From Streptomyces termitum (GTDB lineage: Bacteria; Actinomycetota; Actinomycetes; Streptomycetales; Streptomycetaceae), in NCBI RefSeq assembly GCF_014650175.1, contig NZ_BMUL01000007.1, forward strand, positions 1 to 64,000: a stretch of DNA of 64,000 bases, in the 5' to 3' direction. Of this stretch, positions 27,578-35,905 are shown piece after piece. Position 1 is the stretch's first letter. Each line of letters begins with the position of its first letter. A program made the translations under genes and the position numbers. The notes beneath the pieces were generated by a model, which did no database searches, was not told where the DNA came from, and saw only the letters and a program-made list of their open reading frames with translations.

Positions 27578-28201
27578 TCATCCCCTGAACCCCGTGTTCA
27601 TGTTGCCCCTCTGCTGGACGACGGGCCCGTTGTAGTTGCTGATCTGGAAGACGGTCCTCGTGAACTCGGCCCCGGGGTGGTCGATCGCGTGGACGATCCT
27701 TCCGGCGATCGCCAGCAGCTCGTTCATGTCCGGCAGGGTCACGGCGATCAGGGAGCCGCCGGCCGTCTCCACGGCCAGGATCGGCTTCGCCGCCGTGAAG
27801 AGGCGGGCGAGGAAGAAGACGCCCAGACCGAGCGTGATGACGAGCAGCGGGGACCGGAGCTCCTCGGGAGGGTTCCCGCCGGAGGTCACGGAGATCGCCA
27901 CGTAGACGACGGCGGCGATCGCCAGCCACTTGAGGAAGTCGAGCAGGATCGCGCTCCGGTCGGGCTTGAGGCGGAACGCCTCGATCCGGCTGAGGTTGTG
28001 CAGCGGGAAGGCCGCCGCGCCGACCCAGAGCATCCGCTGCCGCACCGAGATCTCCAGTGTGCTTCCGGGGCGCGGCGGCTGCGGGAACGGCGGGGGCGGC
28101 GTGTCCGGGGGCTCCGGAGGAGGCCCGGGCGGCGGGGGCGGCGCCGATGGCGGCGAGCCCGGAGGCCGTGCGGGCGGTCCGGAGTTCCCTACGGTGTCCA
28201 T
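27578..28201 (-). CDS. DUF6232-family membrane protein with C-terminal NGPVVQQ-type motif
   Basis: A 207-residue protein: a Pro/Gly-rich N terminus (1-48), the DUF6232 region (STLEISVRQRMLWVGAAAFPLHNLSRI), two transmembrane helices (about 88-108 and 116-136), a cytoplasmic-type domain, and a C-terminal tail YNGPVVQQRGNMNTGF. The tail nearly repeats the start of the next protein. DUF6232 has no known function; its layout suggests a membrane-linked adaptor. It is the first gene of a two-gene unit with 27220-27573. Confidence 0.75.
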   Translation of the reverse strand: MDTVGNSGPPARPPGSPPSAPPPPPGPPPEPPDTPPPPFPQPPRPGSTLEISVRQRMLWVGAAAFPLHNLSRIEAFRLKPDRSAILLDFLKWLAIAAVVYVAISVTSGGNPPEELRSPLLVITLGLGVFFLARLFTAAKPILAVETAGGSLIAVTLPDMNELLAIAGRIVHAIDHPGAEFTRTVFQISNYNGPVVQQRGNMNTGFRG

Positions 28202-28331
28202 GTGTCCCCCCTGTACGCGCGTCCGCCGGCCCCGCGTTCCGCGCGGGGAGCCCCATTAAGCGGTAAGCGCACCCGGCACGGCAGGCGAGAACTGGCCAAG
28301 TAGAGGAAGAATCAAGAGAATTGACGAGTAT

Positions 28332-29366
28332 TCAGATACGGGCCGGAGACTTTCGGGGCGCGGCGGAGGCCGGGGCCTTCGGGGGTACGGTCCCCGGGCG
28401 CGGGGCTTCCGGCGCGGCCGGGGTGCGGCGAGGGGCGCGGCGGGTCTGGGTGAGGGCGGCGCCGAGGAGGACGACGAGGGCGCCCACGGGGGTGTTCCAG
28501 GACAGCTGCTCGCCGAGGAAGGCCACGCCCGCCGCCGTCGCGATGACCGGGATGAAGTACGTGACCATCGACGCCGTCGTCGGGCCGACCTCCGCCACCA
28601 CGCCGTACTGGAGCAGCATCGCCCACCCGGTGCCCAGCGCACCCAGGGCGATCACGGAGAGGAGCGGGAGCACCTCGACCGAGTCGGGCAGGGTGGTGAA
28701 GAAGGGGGTGACCAGGGCCAGTTGCAGGGTCGCGAGGCCCACCTGGCCGGTGGCGAGCGAGAGGTGGGAGGCGCCCGAGCCGCCCAGGGTCCGGCGGACG
28801 TGGATCCAGCCGACCGCGTAGCTGAGCGAGGCCAGCAGGGCCAGCGCCGTACCCGTCACGTCGAGGCCCGAGAAGCCCTGCCAGGCACCCAGGACCGTCA
28901 GCACGCCGATGAAGCCGAGGCCCAGACCCGCCGCCCGGACCCGGGTGGGCCGGTCCTCGGAGAGTGCGACCAGCGAGAGGGCCATGCCCCACAGCGGCGT
29001 CGTCGCGTTGCAGATCCCCGCGAGCGTGGAGGGGATCGTCAGCTCGGCGTACGCGAAGAGGGAGAACGGCAGCGCGTTGAGCAGGAACGCCGCCACCGCC
29101 AGATGGCCCCACACCCGCGCCCCGCGCGGCAGCCGGTCCCGCTTCACCACCAGCGCCGCGGCCAGTACCGCCGTACCGAACAGCAGTCGGCCGAAGGTCA
29201 CCTGGAAGGGGGCGAAGCCCTCCGTCCCCACCTTGATGAGGAGGAAGCTGAAACCCCAGATCAGGGCGAGCACGCCGAAGCGGACCCGCCAGTCGAGGAG
29301 ACGGGCGCGGAAGGGGGCGGGGAGAGGGCTGCGGGCGGGGGCGGGAGGCGTGGCGGGGAGGGTCAT
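28332..29366 (-). CDS. EamA-family (DMT superfamily) transporter
   Basis: A 344-residue ten-helix transporter (ALIWGFSFLLIKVGTEGFAP, TLAGICNATTPLWGMALSL, GPTTASMVTYFIPVIATAAG), the third EamA protein in the window, with a Pro-rich cytoplasmic tail. The start at 29366 (MTLPATPP) is used rather than the upstream codons, because the intergenic promoter with the divergent LysR gene occupies that space. Control by the LysR protein is likely from the arrangement. Confidence 0.85.
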   Translation of the reverse strand: MTLPATPPAPARSPLPAPFRARLLDWRVRFGVLALIWGFSFLLIKVGTEGFAPFQVTFGRLLFGTAVLAAALVVKRDRLPRGARVWGHLAVAAFLLNALPFSLFAYAELTIPSTLAGICNATTPLWGMALSLVALSEDRPTRVRAAGLGLGFIGVLTVLGAWQGFSGLDVTGTALALLASLSYAVGWIHVRRTLGGSGASHLSLATGQVGLATLQLALVTPFFTTLPDSVEVLPLLSVIALGALGTGWAMLLQYGVVAEVGPTTASMVTYFIPVIATAAGVAFLGEQLSWNTPVGALVVLLGAALTQTRRAPRRTPAAPEAPRPGTVPPKAPASAAPRKSPARI

Positions 29367-29439
29367 GCACTCAGAGTGAACCTCCCCACCTCGTAGAACA
29401 AGCGAGATTTCTTCGACCCCTTCCCTTAGCATCACTTAC

Positions 29440-30342
29440 ATGTTGAACCTGGAGCGCCTCCGCACCCTCGACGCCGTCGCCCGGCACGGCTCCGTCAGCG
29501 GCGCCGCGGACGGCCTGCACGTGACGACCTCCGCCGTCTCCCAGCAGCTCTCCAAGCTGGAGCGGGAGGTGGGCCAGCAGCTCCTCGCCAAGAACGGGCG
29601 CGGCGTGCGGCTCACCGACGCGGGACTCCTGCTCGCCGAGCACGCCGCCCGGATCCTCTCCCACGTCCAGCTCGCCCAGGCCGACATCGAGGCCCGGCGC
29701 GGCCAGGTCGTCGGCGAGGTCCGCCTCGTCGGCTTCCCCACCGCCGCCCGCGGCCTCTTCCCCGCCGCGCTCGGCGCGCTCCGGGCCGGCCACCCCGACC
29801 TGCGGGTCCGCACCGCCGAGTTCGAGCCCGAGCAGGGGGTGCGGGCGGTGCTGCGCGGCGATGCCGACCTCGCCATCGTCCTGGACTGGAGCAACAAGCG
29901 GGCCCCGGTCCCCGGCGAGCTGGAGCGCGCCCACCTGCTCGACGACTCCGCCGACGTCGCCCTGCCCGCCGGTCACCGGCTCGCCGGGCGGGAGGCGGTG
30001 GACCTGGAGGACTTCGCCGACGAGGACTGGGTGTCCTGGCCGGAGGGCGAGTTCTGCCACGACTGGCTGATGTTCACCCTCCGCTCGCAGGGCATCGAGC
30101 CGCGCATCGCCCACTTCGCGGGGGAGCACCACACCCAGCTCGCCCTGGTCGCCGCCGGGCTCGGCGTGTGCGTCACGCCCCGGCTCGGCCGTCCGCACCC
30201 CGAGGGCGTCGTCTTCGTCCCCGTACGGCAGAAGGTCCGCCGGCACATCTACGCCACCTGGCGCTCCGACGCCGGCCGCCGGCCGTCCCTGCGGGCGGTC
30301 GTCGAGGCCCTGCGGGAGGCGGGCCGCCCCCACGCGGACTGA
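29440..30342 (+). CDS. LysR-family transcriptional regulator
   Basis: A 300-residue LysR regulator with the N-terminal winged helix at 1-60 (LNLERLRTLDAVARHGSVSG, SAVSQQLSKLEREVG) and a periplasmic-binding-protein-like effector domain from about 88. It is divergent from an EamA exporter with only 73 bases between the starts, the usual arrangement for LysR control of its neighbour. The ATG start follows an AT-richer spacer. The effector is not predictable. Confidence 0.88.
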   Translation: MLNLERLRTLDAVARHGSVSGAADGLHVTTSAVSQQLSKLEREVGQQLLAKNGRGVRLTDAGLLLAEHAARILSHVQLAQADIEARRGQVVGEVRLVGFPTAARGLFPAALGALRAGHPDLRVRTAEFEPEQGVRAVLRGDADLAIVLDWSNKRAPVPGELERAHLLDDSADVALPAGHRLAGREAVDLEDFADEDWVSWPEGEFCHDWLMFTLRSQGIEPRIAHFAGEHHTQLALVAAGLGVCVTPRLGRPHPEGVVFVPVRQKVRRHIYATWRSDAGRRPSLRAVVEALREAGRPHAD

Positions 30343-30433
30343 GGGGGCCGGGGGCCTCGCGCGTACGGGCCGCCTCTACACGTACGGGGGTCGGTGGCGG
30401 CGCCTCGTGCGTGCGCGGGCCGCCGTCGGGGGC

Positions 30434-30901
30434 TCAGAGCGCGGCGAGTTTGCGGAAGTCCCAGGAGGCGATCGCGTCCGGGGTGAGGCGGAGCCAGGCG
30501 TGCCGGCCGTCGTGCGGCATCGCCTCCAGACCGAAGTTCTTCGCGGCGAACAGCCGCTCCATCGCGTCGAGTTCGGGGCAGGGCTCGCCCGTGCGCGGGG
30601 CCTCGCCGACGAAGACGGCCGTGCCCGACAGCTCCGCCCCGCGCAGCTCGCCGTACTCCACCCCGTCGTCCACCAGGACCGAGATCCTGGGGTCGGCGCG
30701 CAGTTCGGACCAGCGGCGGCTGCGGGTGATCGAGTAGAGCCAGAGCGAGGTGCCGTCCCACGCGTACCAGAGCGCGCTGACGTGCGGCCGGCCGTCGGCG
30801 GAGACGCTCGCGACCCGGCAGGTGCGCTGTTCGGAGAGGAAGGAGTCCAGCTCCTGAGGGGTCATCATGATCCGGCGTCCGCGACGCTGTGCGACGGTCA
30901 T
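30434..30901 (-). CDS. Pyridoxamine 5'-phosphate oxidase-fold protein (PPOX class)
   Basis: A 155-residue split-barrel flavin or F420-binding protein (TPQELDSFLSEQRTCRVASV, GRPHVSALWYAWDGTSLWLYS, RGAELSGTAVFVGEAP). Actinobacterial members often use F420 or FMN; the cofactor here is undetermined. The start at 30901 (MTVAQRRGRR) follows AAGGG. It is divergent from the isochorismatase-fold gene across a spacer containing a 10-base inverted repeat. Confidence 0.82.
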   Translation of the reverse strand: MTVAQRRGRRIMMTPQELDSFLSEQRTCRVASVSADGRPHVSALWYAWDGTSLWLYSITRSRRWSELRADPRISVLVDDGVEYGELRGAELSGTAVFVGEAPRTGEPCPELDAMERLFAAKNFGLEAMPHDGRHAWLRLTPDAIASWDFRKLAAL

Positions 30902-30918
30902 CCTCCGCACCCTTCTGG

Positions 30919-30941
30919 ATTTCTGACGAGACGTCAGAAAT
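30919..30941. promoter_or_regulatory. ATTTCTGACG inverted repeat between divergent genes
   Basis: A perfect 10-base inverted repeat (30919-30928 and 30932-30941, centre AGA) between the PPOX and isochorismatase-fold genes, 17 bases from the PPOX start. It is symmetrical and the right size for a dimeric repressor such as a TetR or MarR protein; no regulator gene is adjacent. Confidence 0.6.
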
Positions 30942-30996
30942 CATGGGTGCGCGTCGGCCCCGGCGCAAGGGGCGCGTACGAGGGGGAGATGAAGAG

Positions 30997-31650
30997 ATGG
31001 GCCGTACCGAGGAACGCCGTCGGCCGCCGGGTCCCGAGGGGGTCGTCCTGCTCACCGTCGAATGCCAGCGGGGAGTGGTCGGACCGGACAGTGCCCTGCC
31101 CGAACTCGCCGCGGAGGCGCGGGAGTCCGGGGCGCTGGCGAACGTCGCCCGGCTGGTCGGGGCCGCCCGCGCGGCCGGTGTCCAGGTCGTGCACGCCCTC
31201 GCCGAGCGGCGGCCCGACGGCCGGGGCTCCAGCGCCAACGCCCGCCTGTTCCGGGTCGCCGCCCGGCTGCCGGTCCAGCAGCTCACCGGCAGCCCCGCCG
31301 TCGACCTCGCCGAGCCCCTCGAAGCCGCCGACGAGGACCTGGTGGTGCGCAGGCTGCACGGCCTCTCGCCGCTCGCCGGCACCGGACTGGACGCGCTGCT
31401 GCGCAACCTCGGCTGCCGGACCCTCGTCGTCACCGGCGTCTCCGCCAACGTGGCCGTGCCCAACGCCGTCTTCGACGCCGTCAACCTCGGCTACACCGCC
31501 GTCGTCCCGAGGGACGCCGTCGCCGGGGTGCCCGCCGACTACACCCCGGCGATGATCCGCAACACCCTCGCCCTCGTCGCCACCGTCACCACCACCGACG
31601 AACTCCTCGCCGCCTGGGCGACACCGGGGGCCGCGCCCGCCGGGGGGTGA
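30997..31650 (+). CDS. Isochorismatase-fold protein lacking the canonical catalytic triad
   Basis: A 217-residue isochorismatase-like fold. In active cysteine hydrolases of the family the triad is Asp (VDMQ), Lys and Cys (GxxTDxCV). Here the corresponding positions read VECQ (E22), VVRRLHG (R118/R119) and TGVSANVAV (A153), so all three residues are changed, and the chemistry must be isochorismatase-like (EntB/PhzD members also lack Cys) or absent. The fold signatures GTGLDALLRNLGCRTLVVTG are well kept. ATG 30997 follows GGGGGAGATGAAG. Confidence 0.8.
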   Translation: MGRTEERRRPPGPEGVVLLTVECQRGVVGPDSALPELAAEARESGALANVARLVGAARAAGVQVVHALAERRPDGRGSSANARLFRVAARLPVQQLTGSPAVDLAEPLEAADEDLVVRRLHGLSPLAGTGLDALLRNLGCRTLVVTGVSANVAVPNAVFDAVNLGYTAVVPRDAVAGVPADYTPAMIRNTLALVATVTTTDELLAAWATPGAAPAGG

Positions 31651-31716
31651 CCCCCGGCGCCGCCCGGACGGCCCCGGCCCCGACGGCCCCGGTGTGGTCC
31701 CGGCCCGGGTGCCCCG

Positions 31717-32148
31717 TCAGCCGAAGCCGATTTCGTCGCCCTTCAGCTCGATCGGCTCCGGCGGCAGCGGCGCCGTCGCCGGACCGCCCTTCACGCTGCC
31801 GTCCGAGATGTCGAACCGGCTCTGGTGGCACGGGCAGACGATGGCGCCGTCCCGGACCTCGCCCACCGCGCACCCCGCGTGCGTGCACTTCGACGAGAAC
31901 GCCTTGAACTCCCCGGCCTTCGGCTGGGTGATGACCACGCCCCGGTCCGCCAGGACCTTGCCGCCGCCCACCGGGATGTCCGCGACCTTCGCGAGCGGTG
32001 CCGCGTCCGCGCCGCCCGCCCCGCCGCCGCCCTCGGCCCCGCCGGCCTTGCCGCCCTCCGCGTCCGGCCCTCCGCAGGCGGTCAGCGCCGCCGCCGCGAC
32101 CCCCGCCCCGCCGGCCGCGATCACGGTCCGCCGTGCCACCGTGCCCAT
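31717..32148 (-). CDS. Rieske [2Fe-2S] Tat-exported lipoprotein
   Basis: A 143-residue exported iron-sulfur protein. The N terminus has a Tat-type twin arginine (VARRTVIAAGG) and a lipobox LTAC (C25), followed by a Gly/Ala linker and a Rieske domain with ligands C88-x-H90 (CTHAGC) and C105-x2-H108 (CPCHQS); C93 and C107 can form the stabilising disulfide. It resembles small periplasmic Rieske ferredoxins of Streptomyces; the redox partner is unknown. The ATG at 32148 places the signal peptide correctly. Confidence 0.88.
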   Translation of the reverse strand: MGTVARRTVIAAGGAGVAAAALTACGGPDAEGGKAGGAEGGGGAGGADAAPLAKVADIPVGGGKVLADRGVVITQPKAGEFKAFSSKCTHAGCAVGEVRDGAIVCPCHQSRFDISDGSVKGGPATAPLPPEPIELKGDEIGFG

Positions 32149-32372
32149 GCCTGCCCCATTTCCGCCCGGCCGCTTCCGCGCCGCGCCGCTCCGTCGCGCG
32201 CCCCGCCGCCGTGCGGCGCCGGGGAGGTGTGTCCGGAGCGACCGTAGACGCCGCCGCTGTGAGGTGGGTCCCGTTCGCCGAGGAGTCACCCCCTGTGCCT
32301 TACAGTCCGCACTAGAGTGTCCGAAGATGGACATTCGCAGGGTGAAGTGTCAAGCACCGGCGGGGGGTCGGC

Positions 32373-33521
32373 GTGACCGGGACGGGGGCGGCGGGCATGC
32401 GGACGGCGTCGGGATCGGTCCACGCCCACCACGTACGGGCCGTGGCACAGGCCGCCCGGCGGCGCGGCGTCGCCCCCGGCCCGCTGCTCGCCCGCGCCGG
32501 GCTGCCGCCCGCCCTGCTCGCCGGGGACGGCCCCGACCGGGTCCCCTCCGCCGCCTTCGGCCGCCTCGTCCGGATGCTCTGGGCGGCCCTCGACGACGAA
32601 CTCCTCGGCCTCGGCGGCGCCCCCACCAAGGTCGGCACCTTCGCGATGATGGGCCACGTCGTCGTCCACGGCAGCCGCGACCTGCGCGAGGCCCTGCACC
32701 GCGCCCGCGCCTTCTACTCCCTCTTCCCCGGCGGACCGGCCTTCCGGCTCGTCGAACCGGCCGCCCCGGCGGGGGAGCGCGACGGCGCCGACGAGGCACG
32801 CGTCGAGTTCGACGTCTCCGGCTACGACGACCCGACACACCTCGGCACCGAGGCCACCGTCCTCGTCGCCCACCGCTTCTCCGGCTGGCTCGTCCGGCGC
32901 CGGATCGGGCTGCGCCGCGTCGAGTTCGCCCACCCCGCGCCCCGCCACGCCGCCGAGTACACCGTCCTCTTCGGCGCCCCCTGCGTCTTCGGGGCCGGCC
33001 GCACCGCCGCCGTCTTCGACCGCGCCGACCTCGACGAACCCGTCCTGCGCGACGCCGCCGCCCTCCGGAACTTCCTGCGGCACGCCCCCGACGGCGTCCT
33101 CGCCCGCTCGGACTGGGGCAGCACCGCCACCGGCCGGGTCCGCCACCTGATCGGCCGCGCCCTGCCCGCCGGACCCGTCCCCACCCCCGAACAGCTCGCC
33201 GAACGGCTCTCGGTCAGCCCGCAGACCCTCCGCCGCCGACTGGCCGCCGAGGGCACCACGTACCAACGGCTCCGCGACCAGGTGCGGCGGGACCACGCCC
33301 TCGCGGAACTCGCCGCGGGCCGCGTCTCCATCGAGGGCCTCTCCCGCCGGCTCGGCTTCTCCGAACCCAGCGCCTTCCACCGGGCGTTCCGCCGCTGGAC
33401 CGGCGAGACCCCCCGCGCCTACCAGGCCCGCGACCGCGACCCGGCCCCCGCGCCGACCGCGCCGCACGACCGCCCCGCGCCCCGGGAGGAGCGGCGGACC
33501 GGGCACGGTCAACAAGGCTGA
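32373..33521 (+). CDS. AraC-family transcriptional regulator
   Basis: A 382-residue regulator with an N-terminal ligand/oligomerisation domain of the arabinose-binding-like (OruR/ArgR-type) class (about 15-230) and a C-terminal double HTH (about 270-355; PTPEQLAERLSVSPQTLRRR, LSRRLGFSEPSAFHRAFRRW). GTG 32373 is the start. Its leader contains AGAGTGTCC (32314-32322), the same word that is repeated upstream of the DUF6230 operon 2.6 kb away, suggesting a common regulator. The C-terminal 25 residues are Pro/Arg-rich. Confidence 0.84.
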   Translation: MTGTGAAGMRTASGSVHAHHVRAVAQAARRRGVAPGPLLARAGLPPALLAGDGPDRVPSAAFGRLVRMLWAALDDELLGLGGAPTKVGTFAMMGHVVVHGSRDLREALHRARAFYSLFPGGPAFRLVEPAAPAGERDGADEARVEFDVSGYDDPTHLGTEATVLVAHRFSGWLVRRRIGLRRVEFAHPAPRHAAEYTVLFGAPCVFGAGRTAAVFDRADLDEPVLRDAAALRNFLRHAPDGVLARSDWGSTATGRVRHLIGRALPAGPVPTPEQLAERLSVSPQTLRRRLAAEGTTYQRLRDQVRRDHALAELAAGRVSIEGLSRRLGFSEPSAFHRAFRRWTGETPRAYQARDRDPAPAPTAPHDRPAPREERRTGHGQQG

Positions 33522-33621
33522 GCGGTACGGTCACGGCCGCCGCCCGCACCCCGGCCTACCGTCCCGCCATGACCGCACACCACCGGTCCGGGGCCGTACC
33601 GCGCCCCGGCCGCGGCCGCCG

Positions 33622-34233
33622 ATGAGGGCGCGCCGCGTCCTCGGCGCCGTCCTCGGCACCGGCGTCCTGCTCCTCCTGCTCGCGGGCGTCGCCGTGACCG
33701 CCCTCGGCGTCCGGATCGACGGATCCAGCATGGAGCCCACCCTGCGCCCCGGCGACCGCGTCCTCGTCTCGCCGGGCTCCGCGGGGCGCGTCGCCCGCTT
33801 CGACGTCGTCCTGCTGCGCGGCGGACGGCAGGACTCCCTCCTGGTCAAACGCGTGATCGGCCTCCCCGGCGACAAGGTGGCGATCGTGTCGACCGGCGAG
33901 GACGCCTTCCAGGTGCTGCTCCAGGAGGGAGGGGAGGGGCCCGTCCTGCGGGTGGTCGCGCCGCAGTGGACCGGGCGGGTCCACCGCGCGGGCGCCTGCT
34001 GCGCGGCGGACGGCACCCGCGTGCCGCGCGCCGCGCTGCGCGCCGTGCCGGAGGGCCGCTTCTTCTACCTGGGCGACAACCCCGACCTGTCCGACGACGC
34101 GCGGCAGTACGGATGGGGCGCGATCGACCGCGTCGAGGGCCGGGCCGGACTGCGGGCCTACCCGGTCTCGACCGCCCCCGGCCTCGGCGGCCGGCCGGTC
34201 CTGGAGGAGTACGCCGGTCCCCTGCCGCCGTAG
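33622..34233 (+). CDS. Signal peptidase I (S26)
   Basis: A 203-residue type I signal peptidase with one N-terminal membrane anchor (about 7-29), the catalytic serine S36 in GSSMEPTL, the general base lysine K76 in LLVKRVIGLPGD and the C-terminal box YLGDNPDLSDDARQYG. It should cleave Sec or Tat signal peptides on the outer face of the membrane. It lies next to the DUF6230 operon of exported proteins, though on the far side of the TetR gene, so a functional link is only a suggestion. Confidence 0.87.
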   Translation: MRARRVLGAVLGTGVLLLLLAGVAVTALGVRIDGSSMEPTLRPGDRVLVSPGSAGRVARFDVVLLRGGRQDSLLVKRVIGLPGDKVAIVSTGEDAFQVLLQEGGEGPVLRVVAPQWTGRVHRAGACCAADGTRVPRAALRAVPEGRFFYLGDNPDLSDDARQYGWGAIDRVEGRAGLRAYPVSTAPGLGGRPVLEEYAGPLPP

Positions 34234-34258
34234 GAGCGGGCCCGGGCCCCGGCGGGGC

Positions 34259-34870
34259 TCAGGTCCGGGCCGTCGGCAGCGGTTCCCGGCCGGTGCTCAG
34301 GGCGATCCGCACCACGGTGTCCGCGATCCGGCGGGCCGACTCCTCGGGCGGCGCGGTGGCCTGCACGACGTGGCTGGCCGTCAGCCGGACCGCCGCGTCC
34401 ACCGCCAGTTCGCGCGCCACCGGGTCGATCGAGGGCCAGGTGTCGGCCACGTACGCGCCGGTCATGGCGGTCGCCAGTTCGAAGGCGGCGGCCGACCGGG
34501 TCGTCAGGTAGGGGAGGAGTCCGTCGTCGCCGGTGCTTGTGAGCACGGAGCGGATCAGCGGGTTGCGTCCGGCCAGGGTCAGGGTGAAGGCCACGGCCGC
34601 CCGCACGCCCGCGCGCAGGTCGTCCGGGTGCGCGTCCAGGCCCTGCTGGATGCCCATCAGGCAGCGTTCCAGCTCGCGTCGGAACAGGGCCTCGCCGAGT
34701 GCCTCCTTCGACGCGAACTCGGCGTACAGCGTCTGCCGGCTGACGCCCACGTCACCGGCCAGGTGCGCCATCCGCAGCCTGCCGAAGCCCTGGTCCGCGA
34801 CGCGCGCGAAGGCGGCGTCCAGCAGGCGTTCGCGCAGCAGTGTCCGGACGGTCTCCCTGAAGCGTGCCAT
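34259..34870 (-). CDS. TetR-family transcriptional regulator
   Basis: A 203-residue TetR protein with the N-terminal HTH (about 10-60; LLDAAFARVADQGFGRLRMA, DVGVSRQTLYAEFASKEAL) and an all-helical ligand domain. It is divergent from the six-gene DUF6230/DUF6114 operon. The 190-base spacer holds GTGTC-N9-GACAC and three AGAGTGTC repeats with an exact 30-base period, good candidates for its operators. The effector is unknown. Confidence 0.87.
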   Translation of the reverse strand: MARFRETVRTLLRERLLDAAFARVADQGFGRLRMAHLAGDVGVSRQTLYAEFASKEALGEALFRRELERCLMGIQQGLDAHPDDLRAGVRAAVAFTLTLAGRNPLIRSVLTSTGDDGLLPYLTTRSAAAFELATAMTGAYVADTWPSIDPVARELAVDAAVRLTASHVVQATAPPEESARRIADTVVRIALSTGREPLPTART

Positions 34871-34902
34871 CGCGCCAGCCTAGAGCAGCGTCATTTCTCC
34901 GA

Positions 34903-34970
34903 AGAGTGTCCGCAGTATTGACACAACTTCTAAGAGTGTCCAATTCTCGAACAGTCAGCCACAGAGTGTC
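34903..34970 (+). promoter_or_regulatory. Three AGAGTGTC repeats with exact 30-base period plus TTGACA box
   Basis: AGAGTGTC occurs at 34903-34910, 34933-34940 and 34963-34970 (the first two as AAGAGTGTCC). GTGTC (34906-34910) also pairs with GACAC (34920-34924) as an inverted repeat over a TTGACA hexamer (34918-34923) that would serve the rightward operon. Thirty bases is close to three helical turns, so proteins bound to the three sites would lie on one DNA face. Confidence 0.65.
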
Positions 34971-35059
34971 TGTTCGTCCCCGGCCGCCGGCCCCGGACGC
35001 ACGGCTGTCCGCATCCCCACCCCGCGCCACCCGCGCGGACCAACGGTTGGAGAACCCTC

Positions 35060-35740
35060 ATGCAGCACGAGCCCAGAGGCGTCACCCGCTGGCGCAGATC
35101 CGCCTTCCTCGCCGTCCCGGCCGGCGCCGCCGTCGCCGCCATGGCCACCGCGATGGTCCAGGGCGCCCTCGCCGCCAACCTCTCGCTGACCAGCGTCCCC
35201 TTCACCCTCAGCTCCAGGACGGTGGCGGCGCCGCAGGGCATCGGCGCGGTCATGCACACCATCGACGCCGGCGGACCCAAGGGCGCCGCCCAGGTCGGCA
35301 TCGCCAAGGCCGGTCTCGACGGCATCTGCGTCCACGCCACCCAGTCGGTCGACCTGCCGGTGATCGGCAGCCTCGGCACCTGGTCGCTCAACATCTCCTC
35401 GCCCGCCGCGGCCACCCCGCTCACCAGCGACCAGCTCGCGAACGGCGCCGGCCTCCAGGCCAACAAGCTCGTCCTCGACGCCCAGGCGCTCAAGGCGTCC
35501 ACGGCCACCCTGAACGCGGGCGACGCCACCCCGAACGTCATCGGCGCCGCGGCCGACGGCGACGGCATCAAGGCCACCGGCATCAAGGACGGCGCCGCCG
35601 GTCAGTTCGGCCTCGACGCCACCGGCGGCCGTACCGACATCAGCGATCTGAAGGCCGACGCCAACGGCGCCACGATCGCCGGTGCCATCACGCTGCCGGA
35701 CCTCGCCATCGCCATCAAGCACGGCGAAGTGGGCTGCTGA
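35060..35740 (+). CDS. DUF6230 exported protein 1
   Basis: 226 residues. A basic N terminus and hydrophobic segment (about 13-38, ending MVQGALAA) precede an extracytoplasmic region beginning NLSLTSVPFTLSS. Only two cysteines are present, C90 (DGICVHATQ) and the last residue C226, as in its paralogues downstream, which suggests a disulfide joining the C terminus to the core. DUF6230 proteins were once labelled cholesterol esterase, but no catalytic triad is seen. First gene of the operon; GTTGGAG precedes the ATG. Confidence 0.78.
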   Translation: MQHEPRGVTRWRRSAFLAVPAGAAVAAMATAMVQGALAANLSLTSVPFTLSSRTVAAPQGIGAVMHTIDAGGPKGAAQVGIAKAGLDGICVHATQSVDLPVIGSLGTWSLNISSPAAATPLTSDQLANGAGLQANKLVLDAQALKASTATLNAGDATPNVIGAAADGDGIKATGIKDGAAGQFGLDATGGRTDISDLKADANGATIAGAITLPDLAIAIKHGEVGC

Positions 35741-35905
35741 CATCCCCTCCGCACCGCACGAGCACCACCGCACGACCCGGACCGGGACGGCGCGCCACCG
35801 CGGGGCGCGCCGCCCCGGGACCGGCCACCCGCCGCCCCACGCTCCCCGCCTTTCCCGCACGCCCCGCCTTTCCCGTACGCCCCCGAACGCCCCTGCGAGG
35901 CCCCC

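Noticed and set aside
34259..34870. TetR gene as the last gene of the signal peptidase transcript
   Set aside because: It is on the opposite strand and faces the DUF6230 operon.
35060..35740. Cholesterol esterase annotation for DUF6230 proteins
   Set aside because: No lipase/esterase GxSxG motif or catalytic triad is visible in any of the three proteins.
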